Part shown: one piece after another, positions 28,049 through 35,458 of the stretch
How positions within the stretch are numbered: the stretch's first letter is position 1
How the letters are laid out: every line of letters starts with the position of its first letter
Assembly: GCA_029007825.1 (NCBI GenBank)
Contig: JAQXIO010000039.1
Span: forward strand, 1-62,804
DNA length: 62,804 nucleotides
From: Bacteroidales bacterium
Lineage (GTDB): Bacteria; Bacteroidota; Bacteroidia; Bacteroidales; JAQXIO01
Direction of reading: 5' to 3'
The notes under the pieces: generated by a model
The model's database searches: none
What the model saw: the letters and a program-made list of their open reading frames with translations, nothing else
Told to the model about the DNA's origin: nothing
Position numbers and translations under genes: made by a program

Positions 28049-28522
28049 TCTCAAGACCGGGACTATAATGTGGTACGGTTATTTTATGTACGGATATTTT
28101 CCTTTTATTTTCCCCGATAACGAGCCGGGATTACCTCTCAGATACAAAGATATAGTGTAAAACCGGCAAAATAGGAATAATAAAGTAAACACCTGAATAT
28201 CAACCTGTTTAAACGTTATCATTCTATATCATGCAAAGTAGTAAATATATGATAAAGAGGAGTTATCCGGAAGAAATGTTATTTATCCGTTGCTTTTCCT
28301 GAATTAGGAAAAGTATAGAGAACAGCCCTGTAAAACTTTTCGATTTATCCGATAATTGCAAAGAATGCTTAGAGTTCTCATACAAAACTTTTTCAAAAAT
28401 ATGCTTTTCTTGCCGGCTGCCGGAAAATATAGGTTTTGTACAGGAAACAGGAATCTGTTTCTATTTCCCACTATGTTTTTCAAAACGGCAAATAATTACG
28501 TACCAGCTAATTTTAAGTACAA
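28049..28522. other. Gap without genes, 474 bases
   Basis: AT-rich DNA between a conserved operon and the accessory IbrAB patch. The only open frame (28356-28544, plus) is short, lacks a promoter and runs into the 3' end of the convergent ParB-like gene. I see no repeat or RNA. Confidence 0.45.
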
Positions 28523-29068
28523 TCATTTTGTTCCATTTTCATAGAGTTCCTCTTCCCATTCGTCCGAAAGGCCGAATTCCCGGTCAGCGAAAAGGGAGGT
28601 CAATCCTGAAACTTGTTTAAGCCGCAACAATTCATCTTTATCCATGCCGATATTACGCATAATCCAATTATCGGACATACCCGACGATACTAATTCAGCC
28701 ACGATATTCGTCATCAGTTCAATGGAATGTGTACCTCGTGCACGGTTATGACGTATGGTAGAGGCCATGCGGTTGGATAGATCTTTATCGATAACCACAA
28801 CAGGAAGCAGCCCTTTCTCCCGTTCATAAATGCGACGGGACGTTTTCATAACCATGTAGCGATGATAACCATCAACGAGTTCATACATATCCTTTTCCAA
28901 AACGTAATAACAGACACAGGGCATAGTGTAGCCATCCTCCCAAATGGAAAGTTCCAACAATTTCATTTCCGGTGGGGCCACTACATTCGGGTTATAGCTG
29001 TTAGCCATTACTTTTTCGACCGGAACGGCTTTGACAGCATAGACCGGACTTGTAAATTCATTTTCCAT
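28523..29068 (-). CDS. ParB/sulfiredoxin-like protein (IbrB-like)
   Basis: A 181-residue protein with a ParB N-terminal (ParB/Srx) fold. The core motif ELVDGYHRYMVM (near residue 63) is the family nucleotide-binding box, usually DGxHR, and RHNRARGTHS lies near residue 107. A helical tail follows with a helix-turn-helix-like segment. Proteins of this type are found beside PAPS-reductase-like IbrA proteins; in Escherichia coli the ibrAB pair was described as a regulator of immunoglobulin-binding protein genes. The gene overlaps the upstream IbrA-like gene by 11 bases and is the last of a three-gene minus-strand operon. Confidence 0.83.
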   Translation of the reverse strand: MENEFTSPVYAVKAVPVEKVMANSYNPNVVAPPEMKLLELSIWEDGYTMPCVCYYVLEKDMYELVDGYHRYMVMKTSRRIYEREKGLLPVVVIDKDLSNRMASTIRHNRARGTHSIELMTNIVAELVSSGMSDNWIMRNIGMDKDELLRLKQVSGLTSLFADREFGLSDEWEEELYENGTK

Positions 29069-30275
29069 TGTTGTAGATTCTATATTTATTCATTGCACGC
29101 TGCCGCATCTGTTTTTCTTTTTTCGTCTGGGAAAATCCCATGTATTTGCAGGTATGGTCGTTTTTCATAATACAAATGCACATCCGCTTATAAGTCGGCA
29201 GTTCTCGAAACTCCGGAATATCCAGATTATCAAGATATTCCATACGTACAGGCCTTTTATCGGTTCGATATCCCGAAGGTCCTGCAACACTGATAGGGAT
29301 ACCGGCAGCCCGCAGTTTTTCAATGGTCTCTTCCGACAAGCATCCTCCTTTTTCGCGCCAAAACCGGATGCTGACATTCAATTTCGCCAAATAGTTCTGC
29401 CGTGTTCGCCGTGGCATAGTGTCAAGTAAAAAATACATATATTCTTTCCAAGTAAAACCTGGCGGACAGGTAATGCCTTTCCAACCCATGGCCTGAGTAT
29501 TACCATACAGACCAGCACATCCGACACCGTTGACACGTCCCACCATCCGCCCCCAGGTGTCGGGATCAATGACCTTGTAAACGGCCAAAGCCGAAATGGC
29601 CTGGGAAATGAACGGACTGGCTACACGTTGTTTAGCAAATGGAATGCCCGCCTGATAATAGAGATTATACAAACCATTGTAATCCCATCCGAATTTGCTA
29701 TTGGCTACCCAGATATCTGTAATTGTCCAGTCGTATATGGGGTAAGCGTTGTACTCGTGCCATCCGATACAGCGTGTCCATTTGTAATTATGAAGATGCT
29801 TGCTGTTCCGGTCACTGTGTATGGCTCTCCACCGGTTGAAACTCTCCTGTGTCCGAATACCGACCAGACAGCATATTTTCGTGCATTGTTTTCTGCGGCG
29901 TAACCATCCTGCGAAAAGGTTCTGAAAATCATAATCCCATAGTTGCGGCCTCCAAAAATCGAAATCATCTTTTGTAAAACATCCTGCAGGCATTTCTCTT
30001 ACCCAAATATTCCGGTAACGTTCTTCCCAAGGTCTCCAGTAATGTTGATACATGGACGTGCATGTCTCAACCTTGAAAGGAACGCAGCAATGATACACCT
30101 CCAGTATATCGCGGTTCTCCGAAAAAGTACGCTCTACATATTCCGTCGTTTGCCGGTACTGGGCCTCATAATCCATATGGAATACTCCGAGTTTGCGTCC
30201 CGGAAGATTTTTACGAATATAATCTATGCAAAGATTCAGCAGCACTCCGCTGTCCTTGCCTCCAGAGAAGGACAC
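29058..30275 (-). CDS. PAPS-reductase-like DUF3440 protein (IbrA-like), 5' frameshifted
   Basis: A 405-residue adenine-nucleotide alpha hydrolase (PAPS reductase/N-type ATP pyrophosphatase) with DUF3440. The PP-loop SFSGGKDSG is right at the annotated GTG start, so the open frame lacks the usual first 20-25 residues. Those residues are encoded just upstream in another frame: ATG 30349 reads MYRLNVYNAAQKRLKIIF, and slipping back by one base in the run of four A on the plus strand (30297-30300) joins it to RYFDYVYVSFSGGKDSG, which gives the expected family N-terminus. The gene is thus either inactivated, a sequencing error, or uses a programmed -1 shift. The upstream ATG overlaps the end of the GNAT gene by 23 bases. 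Cys-rich patches (KQCTKICCLVG) suggest a metal or Fe-S site. Confidence 0.85.
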   Translation of the reverse strand: MSFSGGKDSGVLLNLCIDYIRKNLPGRKLGVFHMDYEAQYRQTTEYVERTFSENRDILEVYHCCVPFKVETCTSMYQHYWRPWEERYRNIWVREMPAGCFTKDDFDFWRPQLWDYDFQNLFAGWLRRRKQCTKICCLVGIRTQESFNRWRAIHSDRNSKHLHNYKWTRCIGWHEYNAYPIYDWTITDIWVANSKFGWDYNGLYNLYYQAGIPFAKQRVASPFISQAISALAVYKVIDPDTWGRMVGRVNGVGCAGLYGNTQAMGWKGITCPPGFTWKEYMYFLLDTMPRRTRQNYLAKLNVSIRFWREKGGCLSEETIEKLRAAGIPISVAGPSGYRTDKRPVRMEYLDNLDIPEFRELPTYKRMCICIMKNDHTCKYMGFSQTKKEKQMRQRAMNKYRIYNNGK

Positions 30276-30326
30276 ATATACATAATCGAAATATCGAAAA
30301 TGATTTTCAAACGTTTTTGTGCCGCA

Positions 30327-30779
30327 TTATATACATTTAGCCTGTACATGAATATTTTGTGGGCAATACCGCATTTTTTCGTAGTTTTTCCATTGACGAC
30401 ACGTACTAAAACCTTTTTGGCAAAATAATGCTACATGTCTTTTATGCACCGTAGCCAAAAACTCCCGGCCTTTTTCTTTTTCGGCAATAATTGCAATCAA
30501 CAACCGATCCAGTATACCGGCATCATCTCCCCGCACATAATAATTATCTATGGTGTAGTTACCAGACAACTCTCGTTTAATAGGTATAAAACCGATTGCC
30601 GCGTCGTTTTCAACGGCAATATACCATGTGTATTTAAAACTTGTTTTGAACGGATAATAATTATTTTGTCTCAATATGGCTGGATTCATAACCAAGGGAG
30701 CAACCAGCTCGTAGAGTTTTTTATCCGTTCCTTGCAATTTAACAATCTCCATATCGGTAAATGTTAAGCCGTATTTCAT
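30327..30779 (-). CDS. GNAT-like acetyltransferase upstream of IbrA/IbrB
   Basis: A 150-residue protein with the feel of a GNAT fold: a start MKYGLTFTDMEIVKLQGTDK, a central strand pair (YIAVENDAAIGFIPIKRE), and a C-terminal ATVHKRHVALFCQKGFST like the beta6-alpha4 region of acetyltransferases. The start is set at ATG 30779; an in-frame ATG at 30878 would add a polar Cys-rich stretch without support. Its 3' end overlaps the true ibrA-like ATG (30349), pointing to translational coupling of the three genes. The substrate is unknown, and the acetyl-CoA loop is not sharply conserved, so the family call is moderate. Confidence 0.65.
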   Translation of the reverse strand: MKYGLTFTDMEIVKLQGTDKKLYELVAPLVMNPAILRQNNYYPFKTSFKYTWYIAVENDAAIGFIPIKRELSGNYTIDNYYVRGDDAGILDRLLIAIIAEKEKGREFLATVHKRHVALFCQKGFSTCRQWKNYEKMRYCPQNIHVQAKCI

Positions 30780-31107
30780 TTCAAAACAAAAACAACATTT
30801 TCCACTAAAAGACGGGGAATCATGTTGTATGCAAAGTTCAGAGGAATTAAAGGTTAAAGAACGTATTAAAAAATGCACTCGAAATATTTATTCCTAAACA
30901 TACATAAGATCAACAATAGGGTAGCAATTATTTCGTGAAAGCAAAGTTATATTTTTTATTGAAAATTATCAATAATCCTGACAAACTCATTGTTTGTATT
31001 TTACATATAAATGCTTGCATCTTATGTTATATTTTGTCTGGAGTAGCTAAAATCCGGTATTAATTTTTGAGACGAATTTATAAAACTACCACCTATAGTC
31101 GCGAGAA

Positions 31108-31289
31108 ATTACTCCCTTTTCCATCAACAATCAGGCGACATGGATTGCGGCCTTATATATCTACGGATCGTTGCCAAATTCTACGATAAGGAGTATTCTT
31201 TGCAATCCTACATTGGTACAACCCGGCTGCAATATCCTTTGAGAAATGTTCCGGCAGGAGATAATAAAATATCAGGGGTTATTTCTTAA
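31108..31289 (+). pseudogene. Remnant of a C39-peptidase bacteriocin exporter
   Basis: An open plus-strand frame without a start codon at its head reads HQQSGDMDCGLIYLRIVAKF (codons from 31122) and continues YDKEYSLQSYIG before degenerating and stopping at 31287. This closely follows the N-terminal C39 peptidase domain of Bacteroidetes bacteriocin-type ABC exporters, which has Q-x-D-x-MDCG-x-x-CLR-x-IAK-x-Y-x-K-x-YS. The catalytic Cys is in DCG. The preceding Phe-Pro of the family is present in a neighbouring frame (LLPFP), so a frameshift may separate them. The remaining 600 or so residues of such a protein are absent. It lies in a 550-base gap next to the GNAT-IbrAB operon. Confidence 0.5.
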
Positions 31290-31331
31290 CCTGCAAACGA
31301 TGAAAGTAAACTCTATCGCTATATGATGGGT

Positions 31332-31760
31332 TTATTTTTTACGGCTTCGCCAATTGTCGTAACCTTTTTCGAGGTTGTAAACTTTAAAGCCTTTTTCGAG
31401 AAGTTGAGCGGCTGCCTTGCGGCTGCGGACGCCTCCTTTGCAGTAAACGGCAACGGGACGGCTTTTATCGAGCAGGGAGTCTGCCCGTTCCGCAAATCCG
31501 TCTGCTTTTACGTCGATGTTAACGGCTTTGCGTATATGTTTCTTTTTATATTCCTGCGGGGTACGCACATCGACCAGTTGTATCGCTTTGTTTTCTTTCA
31601 GGAGTTTACGGAATTCCGACGGATCGCAGGTTTTAAAATCCGGATTGGCGGAGAGGGTATCTGCCACGGCAGCAGGGGTATCTTGCTTTACGGGTTGTTC
31701 TGTTGCCGGACTATTTACAGTGAGGTTCAAAGAGAGAAAAAGAATGCAGAGGGTATTCAT
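31332..31760 (-). CDS. Exported rhodanese-domain protein
   Basis: A 142-residue protein with a short hydrophobic signal region (MNTLCILFLSLNLTVNS) and one rhodanese domain (about 45-140). The active-site loop is YCKGGVRSRKAA, with the catalytic cysteine near residue 108, and the cap LEKGYDNWRSRKK is the usual end. Such periplasmic single-domain rhodaneses bind or transfer sulfane sulfur; the natural partner is not known. It is a single minus-strand gene, and copy 5 of the intergenic repeat lies in its upstream region. Confidence 0.92.
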   Translation of the reverse strand: MNTLCILFLSLNLTVNSPATEQPVKQDTPAAVADTLSANPDFKTCDPSEFRKLLKENKAIQLVDVRTPQEYKKKHIRKAVNIDVKADGFAERADSLLDKSRPVAVYCKGGVRSRKAAAQLLEKGFKVYNLEKGYDNWRSRKK

Positions 31761-31787
31761 TCGTATAATTATTTTAATCTATAAATC

Positions 31788-31861
31788 GCTTGCTATAAAC
31801 ACGGCGCTTCAACTTAATTCGAGTTAGATCGATTCTGCGTCCGGCTTGTTTTCAAAGTTTA
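31788..31861 (+). repeat. Dispersed intergenic repeat, copy 5
   Basis: Left end CGCTTGCTATAAACACGGCG, middle AACTTAATTCGAGTTAG, right end GATTCTGCGTCCGGCTTGTT. Same orientation as the others, more diverged in the centre. Confidence 0.65.
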
Positions 31862-32142
31862 CCAGTTTCAGGTGCAAAAATAAAAACAATCTTGTTTTTT
31901 CTCTTATAATGAGCTATAGATGAAGGATATTCTTTTAAAAGAGGGTATTATTATTGGAATATAATATTAAAAAGCTGTCGTAACTGCCCGCTCCAACGGG
32001 TTGTTCTATTTTCTCCATAGGTTAAGGGGTATAAAGACGACCGATTTATTTCCGGCCAATTGCATAAATATATGCCGGTTCACAAATAGCTCTATACAGG
32101 TATCGTGTAATAGAACGGAAATATCGCCAAACGGATATTTTA

Positions 32143-33039
32143 TCAGAGTCTTAACTTGAGACCTGCGAGGATGGTATCGGGGCGGAAATTGAAAACGGCG
32201 TTCATTTCGCCTGCCATACATAGTCCGCAGTCGTCGCATATACCGAATTGTTCTCCGGAGCAGTTGGCACGGGTGTGGTCGGCATAGATGAAATTGGTAA
32301 CCCAGCAACGGCGTTTGAAGCGGTTGTGCCTCATGAGTTCAAGCCCTGAAACGGAGTTCATCACGGGATATCCGGCGCGTTTCATCCTGATAACCGTGTC
32401 AATTACCTGCTCACGCTGCTGCTGTGTAATCATGAGGTTTTCAGCTCCGGGAAAAGGGGTGTAGAAATTGATCGAAATGCTCTCTATCGCAGGGTTTTCT
32501 TTTACGTACCGGATGTTTTTTTCGACTGTGTTCCAGTTGTATTTGTTGACTACCATATTGACGCTCAGGTGCGGATGCCCACATCCGGCGATATTCTTTT
32601 CCAAGCGGGCGAAAGTTCCTGCACCACGGATCATTTCGTGTGCTTCTCCGTAACCGTCAAGACTTACCCAGATGCTGTCGGCATGGCTCCCGGCAAAAGG
32701 TAGTTGTGCGTTGGTAGTAATTGTTACAGAGAAAAAGCCTACTTCGCGGGCGAGGTCTATGACATCATCGATGCGCTTGTCTCCGTCGCTCCAGATCATC
32801 ACTTCGCCGCCTTCGAGATCGACAAAGCGTGAGCCGAGCCGATAGGAGTATTCGAGTTCGCGCCGTATTTCTTCATAGGTCATGACGTTCGGATTCTCAC
32901 GGGCATAGACGGAGCAGTGCTTGCACCTGAGGTTGCATTTGTCGGAGATAAAGAGGACGGTTTGCAACGGGCGTTTCCGCCCGAGCACCCGGGCACCGAA
33001 GAACCACCAACCGAGGTATAGCATTTTTTTCAATTTCAT
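32143..33039 (-). CDS. Radical SAM enzyme with C-terminal cysteine cluster
   Basis: A 298-residue radical S-adenosylmethionine protein. The 4Fe-4S motif is CNLRCKHC (C-x3-C-x2-C, near residue 34), followed by the GGE-like SAM site FVDLEGGEVMIW and the strand IWVSLDG. The C-terminal part holds further cysteines (RRCWVTN, ANCSGE, then CDDCGLCMAG), which could bind an auxiliary cluster as in SPASM or twitch proteins. Its start overlaps the stop of the UbiA-like gene by four bases, so the two are translationally coupled and probably act in one pathway, perhaps modification of a prenylated quinone or lipid. The substrate is unknown. Confidence 0.87.
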   Translation of the reverse strand: MKLKKMLYLGWWFFGARVLGRKRPLQTVLFISDKCNLRCKHCSVYARENPNVMTYEEIRRELEYSYRLGSRFVDLEGGEVMIWSDGDKRIDDVIDLAREVGFFSVTITTNAQLPFAGSHADSIWVSLDGYGEAHEMIRGAGTFARLEKNIAGCGHPHLSVNMVVNKYNWNTVEKNIRYVKENPAIESISINFYTPFPGAENLMITQQQREQVIDTVIRMKRAGYPVMNSVSGLELMRHNRFKRRCWVTNFIYADHTRANCSGEQFGICDDCGLCMAGEMNAVFNFRPDTILAGLKLRL

Positions 33040-34043
33040 AATTGACCTATTATTTTAAGTACGACATTGACGATCAAAAGGATAAGTGCAAAAAACGAGA
33101 TCAAGTTGCGCGCCAGCAACCATCGCAGCATAAACCATCCGATGCCTGCCTGGCAATATTTACCGAAGTCGCCCATGGGGCCCATCCACGGCTTAATCTT
33201 CAATTCCGAATTTTTTCCGTAAACGAAAGAGCGTAAGGAATTCCATAGATAAACTGCTACGGGAAGCTGTACGAGCGGAAAGAGGTAAGGCCACGGAAGA
33301 ATCCCCCACACGACTCCTGTTATCAACAGCAAGAAGGGGACGAAGCAGAAAACGGCCGATGCCGCAAGCATTGCTCCCCGATGTTTCAGCAACCCTGCGA
33401 GGGTGAGCTTGCCCATCTGTGCGTCGGCGAAGCGGTCGAGTACGGAATGGGTGTAGAGGATGTTGGTTACGAGCAGGCCGACGGCCACGCTCACCAGTAT
33501 AACTCTTGCATCCAGCATACCGCATGCGGCATATTGCATTCCTATCATCAGCAGGGGGCCGAACATTATACCGATTACCAATTCGCCGTAGCCGTGGTAA
33601 CCCAGTTGAAGGGGCTTACCGGAATAGGAAATGCCGAGAATGACTCCCGCAAGGGCAATGTATAAAGGCAACATTCCCCGAAATATAACGATGACCGTGC
33701 ATGCGACGGCTGCTATCAGTAAAAATACGCCAACGGCTTTAAGCAGGTCTTTCGGGGTGGCTTCTCCTGAAATCAGATAGGGATATTTGGCAACGCGGGC
33801 TCGTATGCCGTCCGAGGCCAACCGCTCTCGTTTCTCGGCACTGCCCTCGAAAAAATCAAAATAGTCGTCCATAAGGTTCATAGCGAGGTGCGTGCATGCC
33901 ACACCGAAGAGGGCTATAAGGGAGAGCCACCATGAAAACGAATCGTATTGAAGCGCCATGCCGATCGCCAGCAAACCGGGCAGGAGACTTTGAGGCAGGG
34001 CAACGTGCCGTGCATTCCTGATCCAGAATTTTATTTTTTCCAT
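33036..34043 (-). CDS. UbiA-family prenyltransferase
   Basis: A 335-residue integral membrane prenyltransferase with about nine hydrophobic segments. The first Asp-rich motif NLMDDYFDFFEG (near residue 56, N-x3-D-x3-D type) binds the diphosphate of the prenyl donor; a second, weaker site follows as YTHSVLDRFADAQMGK. MenA, which prenylates dihydroxynaphthoate for menaquinone, is the closest general type, but the pairing with a radical SAM gene rather than men genes makes a different aromatic or lipid substrate possible. A -7 box TACTTTTG lies 19 bases upstream on the minus strand. Confidence 0.88.
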   Translation of the reverse strand: MEKIKFWIRNARHVALPQSLLPGLLAIGMALQYDSFSWWLSLIALFGVACTHLAMNLMDDYFDFFEGSAEKRERLASDGIRARVAKYPYLISGEATPKDLLKAVGVFLLIAAVACTVIVIFRGMLPLYIALAGVILGISYSGKPLQLGYHGYGELVIGIMFGPLLMIGMQYAACGMLDARVILVSVAVGLLVTNILYTHSVLDRFADAQMGKLTLAGLLKHRGAMLAASAVFCFVPFLLLITGVVWGILPWPYLFPLVQLPVAVYLWNSLRSFVYGKNSELKIKPWMGPMGDFGKYCQAGIGWFMLRWLLARNLISFFALILLIVNVVLKIIGQL

Positions 34044-34061
34044 GTCTATTATTTAACGGCA

Positions 34062-34069
34062 CAAAAGTA
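34062..34069 (-). promoter_or_regulatory. -7 box of the UbiA - radical SAM operon
   Basis: On the minus strand TACTTTTG matches TAnnTTTG, 19 bases before the UbiA-like start. It implies a very short 5' leader. Confidence 0.55.
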
Positions 34070-34305
34070 ATATATAATGCATACAGGAAAAAAGAACGTG
34101 CGTAAATTTGTTTCAGCTTTCACTCTTGCAGGGTGTGTCTTTTTAACCTGTTGCGGAAAGATGCGGAAACGACTTTTCTATTCGCATTTGGAGGGTGTGA
34201 CGTTAGATGTAAAGGTTGATCTTCGGTACTATGCTGCCGTAAATAAATGTTATAAGGAAAATTTTATCCGACGACTAAAAATATCTTTGCAGAAAACAGC
34301 GGCAT

Positions 34306-34346
34306 AAAAACGGGCCCGAAAGAAATAGAAATTTTCCGGGCCCGAA
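34306..34346 (-). terminator. Terminator of the M48 metalloprotease gene
   Basis: On the minus strand CGGGCCCG (34337-34344) pairs with CGGGCCCG (34311-34318), extended by GAAA/TTTC, and is followed by TTTTTATG. Confidence 0.75.
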
Positions 34347-34368
34347 CAATGATTTTAAGCCTAAATGC

Positions 34369-35166
34369 TTACTGTGCGTTTTCTTTATCGAGTTTTTCTT
34401 TTACGCGTGCCGCGCGTTTTTCGCTGTCGGGGTGGGTAGAGAACATTTGTTGTACGCGTGAAGCTTTTTCTCCTCCTGCTCCGGAGAGTTCTACGAGTTT
34501 ATTCAGGGCATTTGTCATTCCGTAGGGGTCGGTTCCCGATTTCCGGGATATTTCAATGGCGTAATCGTCTGCCGCGTATTCCTGTTTCTGCGAGAACTGA
34601 GCGTTTGCAAAGGCCGAAGCTACGGCTCCGAGCTGCGAATCGGTGAGTTTCCCGGCTTTGTCGCTGACCGCTCCCGCCGCGTCTTTAAATGCGGTGCTCA
34701 ATAATGCGTTTTTCATTGCGTTTTTTGAGTCGGCGTGTACGAGGTGGCCTATTTCGTGTCCGATCACGGCTGTTATTTCATCGTCGGTCATAATATCCAT
34801 GAGACCGCAGAATACACGTATGCTTCCATCGCCACATGCGAAGGCGTTCACATCGACCACTTCGTAGGCTTTGATGTTTACCGGTATTCCGTTTACTTCT
34901 GTCACCCCGATTTTTTCAACAATTTTTGCCAACCGGCTTCCGGCTTCGCTTTCGGGTGCTGCTACGGGATTGTGCTCGTCCATCCACTGCATGTATTCTG
35001 TACTCATGCGGGCAACATCCTGATCGGAAAGGGTAAAGGCCTGCACGGCGCTGCTTCCGGCTTTTACGGCTTTGTTCAAATCGATTTTCTTTCCTCCGAT
35101 CTTTATCTGTGCATTTACCGCGGCAAATCCTGCGGCTAACAGCAAAAAGAGATAAATTTTTTTCAT
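34369..35166 (-). CDS. M48-family metalloprotease, exported
   Basis: A 265-residue zinc protease with a signal peptide (MKKIYLFLLLAAGFAAVNA). The active-site helix AVIGHEIGHLVHADSKNAM carries HExxH (HEIGH) near residue 140, and the third ligand is the Glu of KQEYAADDYAIEI. The mature protein is probably periplasmic; there is no transmembrane anchor as in HtpX. Relatives include the Oma1/BepA/YcaL group that takes part in envelope quality control. It has its own promoter (-7 box at 35297-35304, minus) and a strong terminator. Confidence 0.93.
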   Translation of the reverse strand: MKKIYLFLLLAAGFAAVNAQIKIGGKKIDLNKAVKAGSSAVQAFTLSDQDVARMSTEYMQWMDEHNPVAAPESEAGSRLAKIVEKIGVTEVNGIPVNIKAYEVVDVNAFACGDGSIRVFCGLMDIMTDDEITAVIGHEIGHLVHADSKNAMKNALLSTAFKDAAGAVSDKAGKLTDSQLGAVASAFANAQFSQKQEYAADDYAIEISRKSGTDPYGMTNALNKLVELSGAGGEKASRVQQMFSTHPDSEKRAARVKEKLDKENAQ

Positions 35167-35296
35167 CCTATATTTGAGTTTGGTTTGTAAAAAAGTTCAT
35201 AACAAAACAGATTTTCCGCAACGGAAAAGTGTTGGGCGGAAACAAACGGGATGGTTGCTTTTCTCCTCTTATTTTCCGCTTTTTTTTCAGCAGGTG

Positions 35297-35304
35297 CAAA
35301 GATA
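35297..35304 (-). promoter_or_regulatory. -7 box of the M48 metalloprotease gene
   Basis: On the minus strand TATCTTTG is a full match to TAnnTTTG, 130 bases upstream of the start codon. Confidence 0.5.
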
Positions 35305-35395
35305 AGGGTTATTTCCGTAACCGGGCGAAAGGGCGTATGAAAAAGAGCCTGCGCACGCGTATTGTAATAATTCATAAAACATTATAAGATATCTG

Positions 35396-35427
35396 TTTGC
35401 CTATTTGCCGTATGATTTGTACTTTTG
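35396..35427 (+). promoter_or_regulatory. Promoter of the paaK operon
   Basis: TTTG at 35396-35399, a 20-base spacer, and TACTTTTG at 35420-35427: the full Bacteroidetes promoter layout, 31 bases before the start codon. Confidence 0.75.
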
Positions 35428-35458
35428 AGGAATAAATTTTAATTAACGGTTATCTATA

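Noticed and set aside
28356..28544. Plus-strand frame of 62 codons
   Set aside because: Low-complexity AT-rich reading, no promoter, and it overlaps the 3' end of the convergent ParB-like gene.
34077..34307. Plus-strand frame of 76 codons with a hydrophobic start (KFVSAFTLAGCVFLTC)
   Set aside because: It overlaps the minus-strand promoter region of the UbiA gene closely and has no promoter or family resemblance. The terminator after it belongs to the M48 gene on the other strand.
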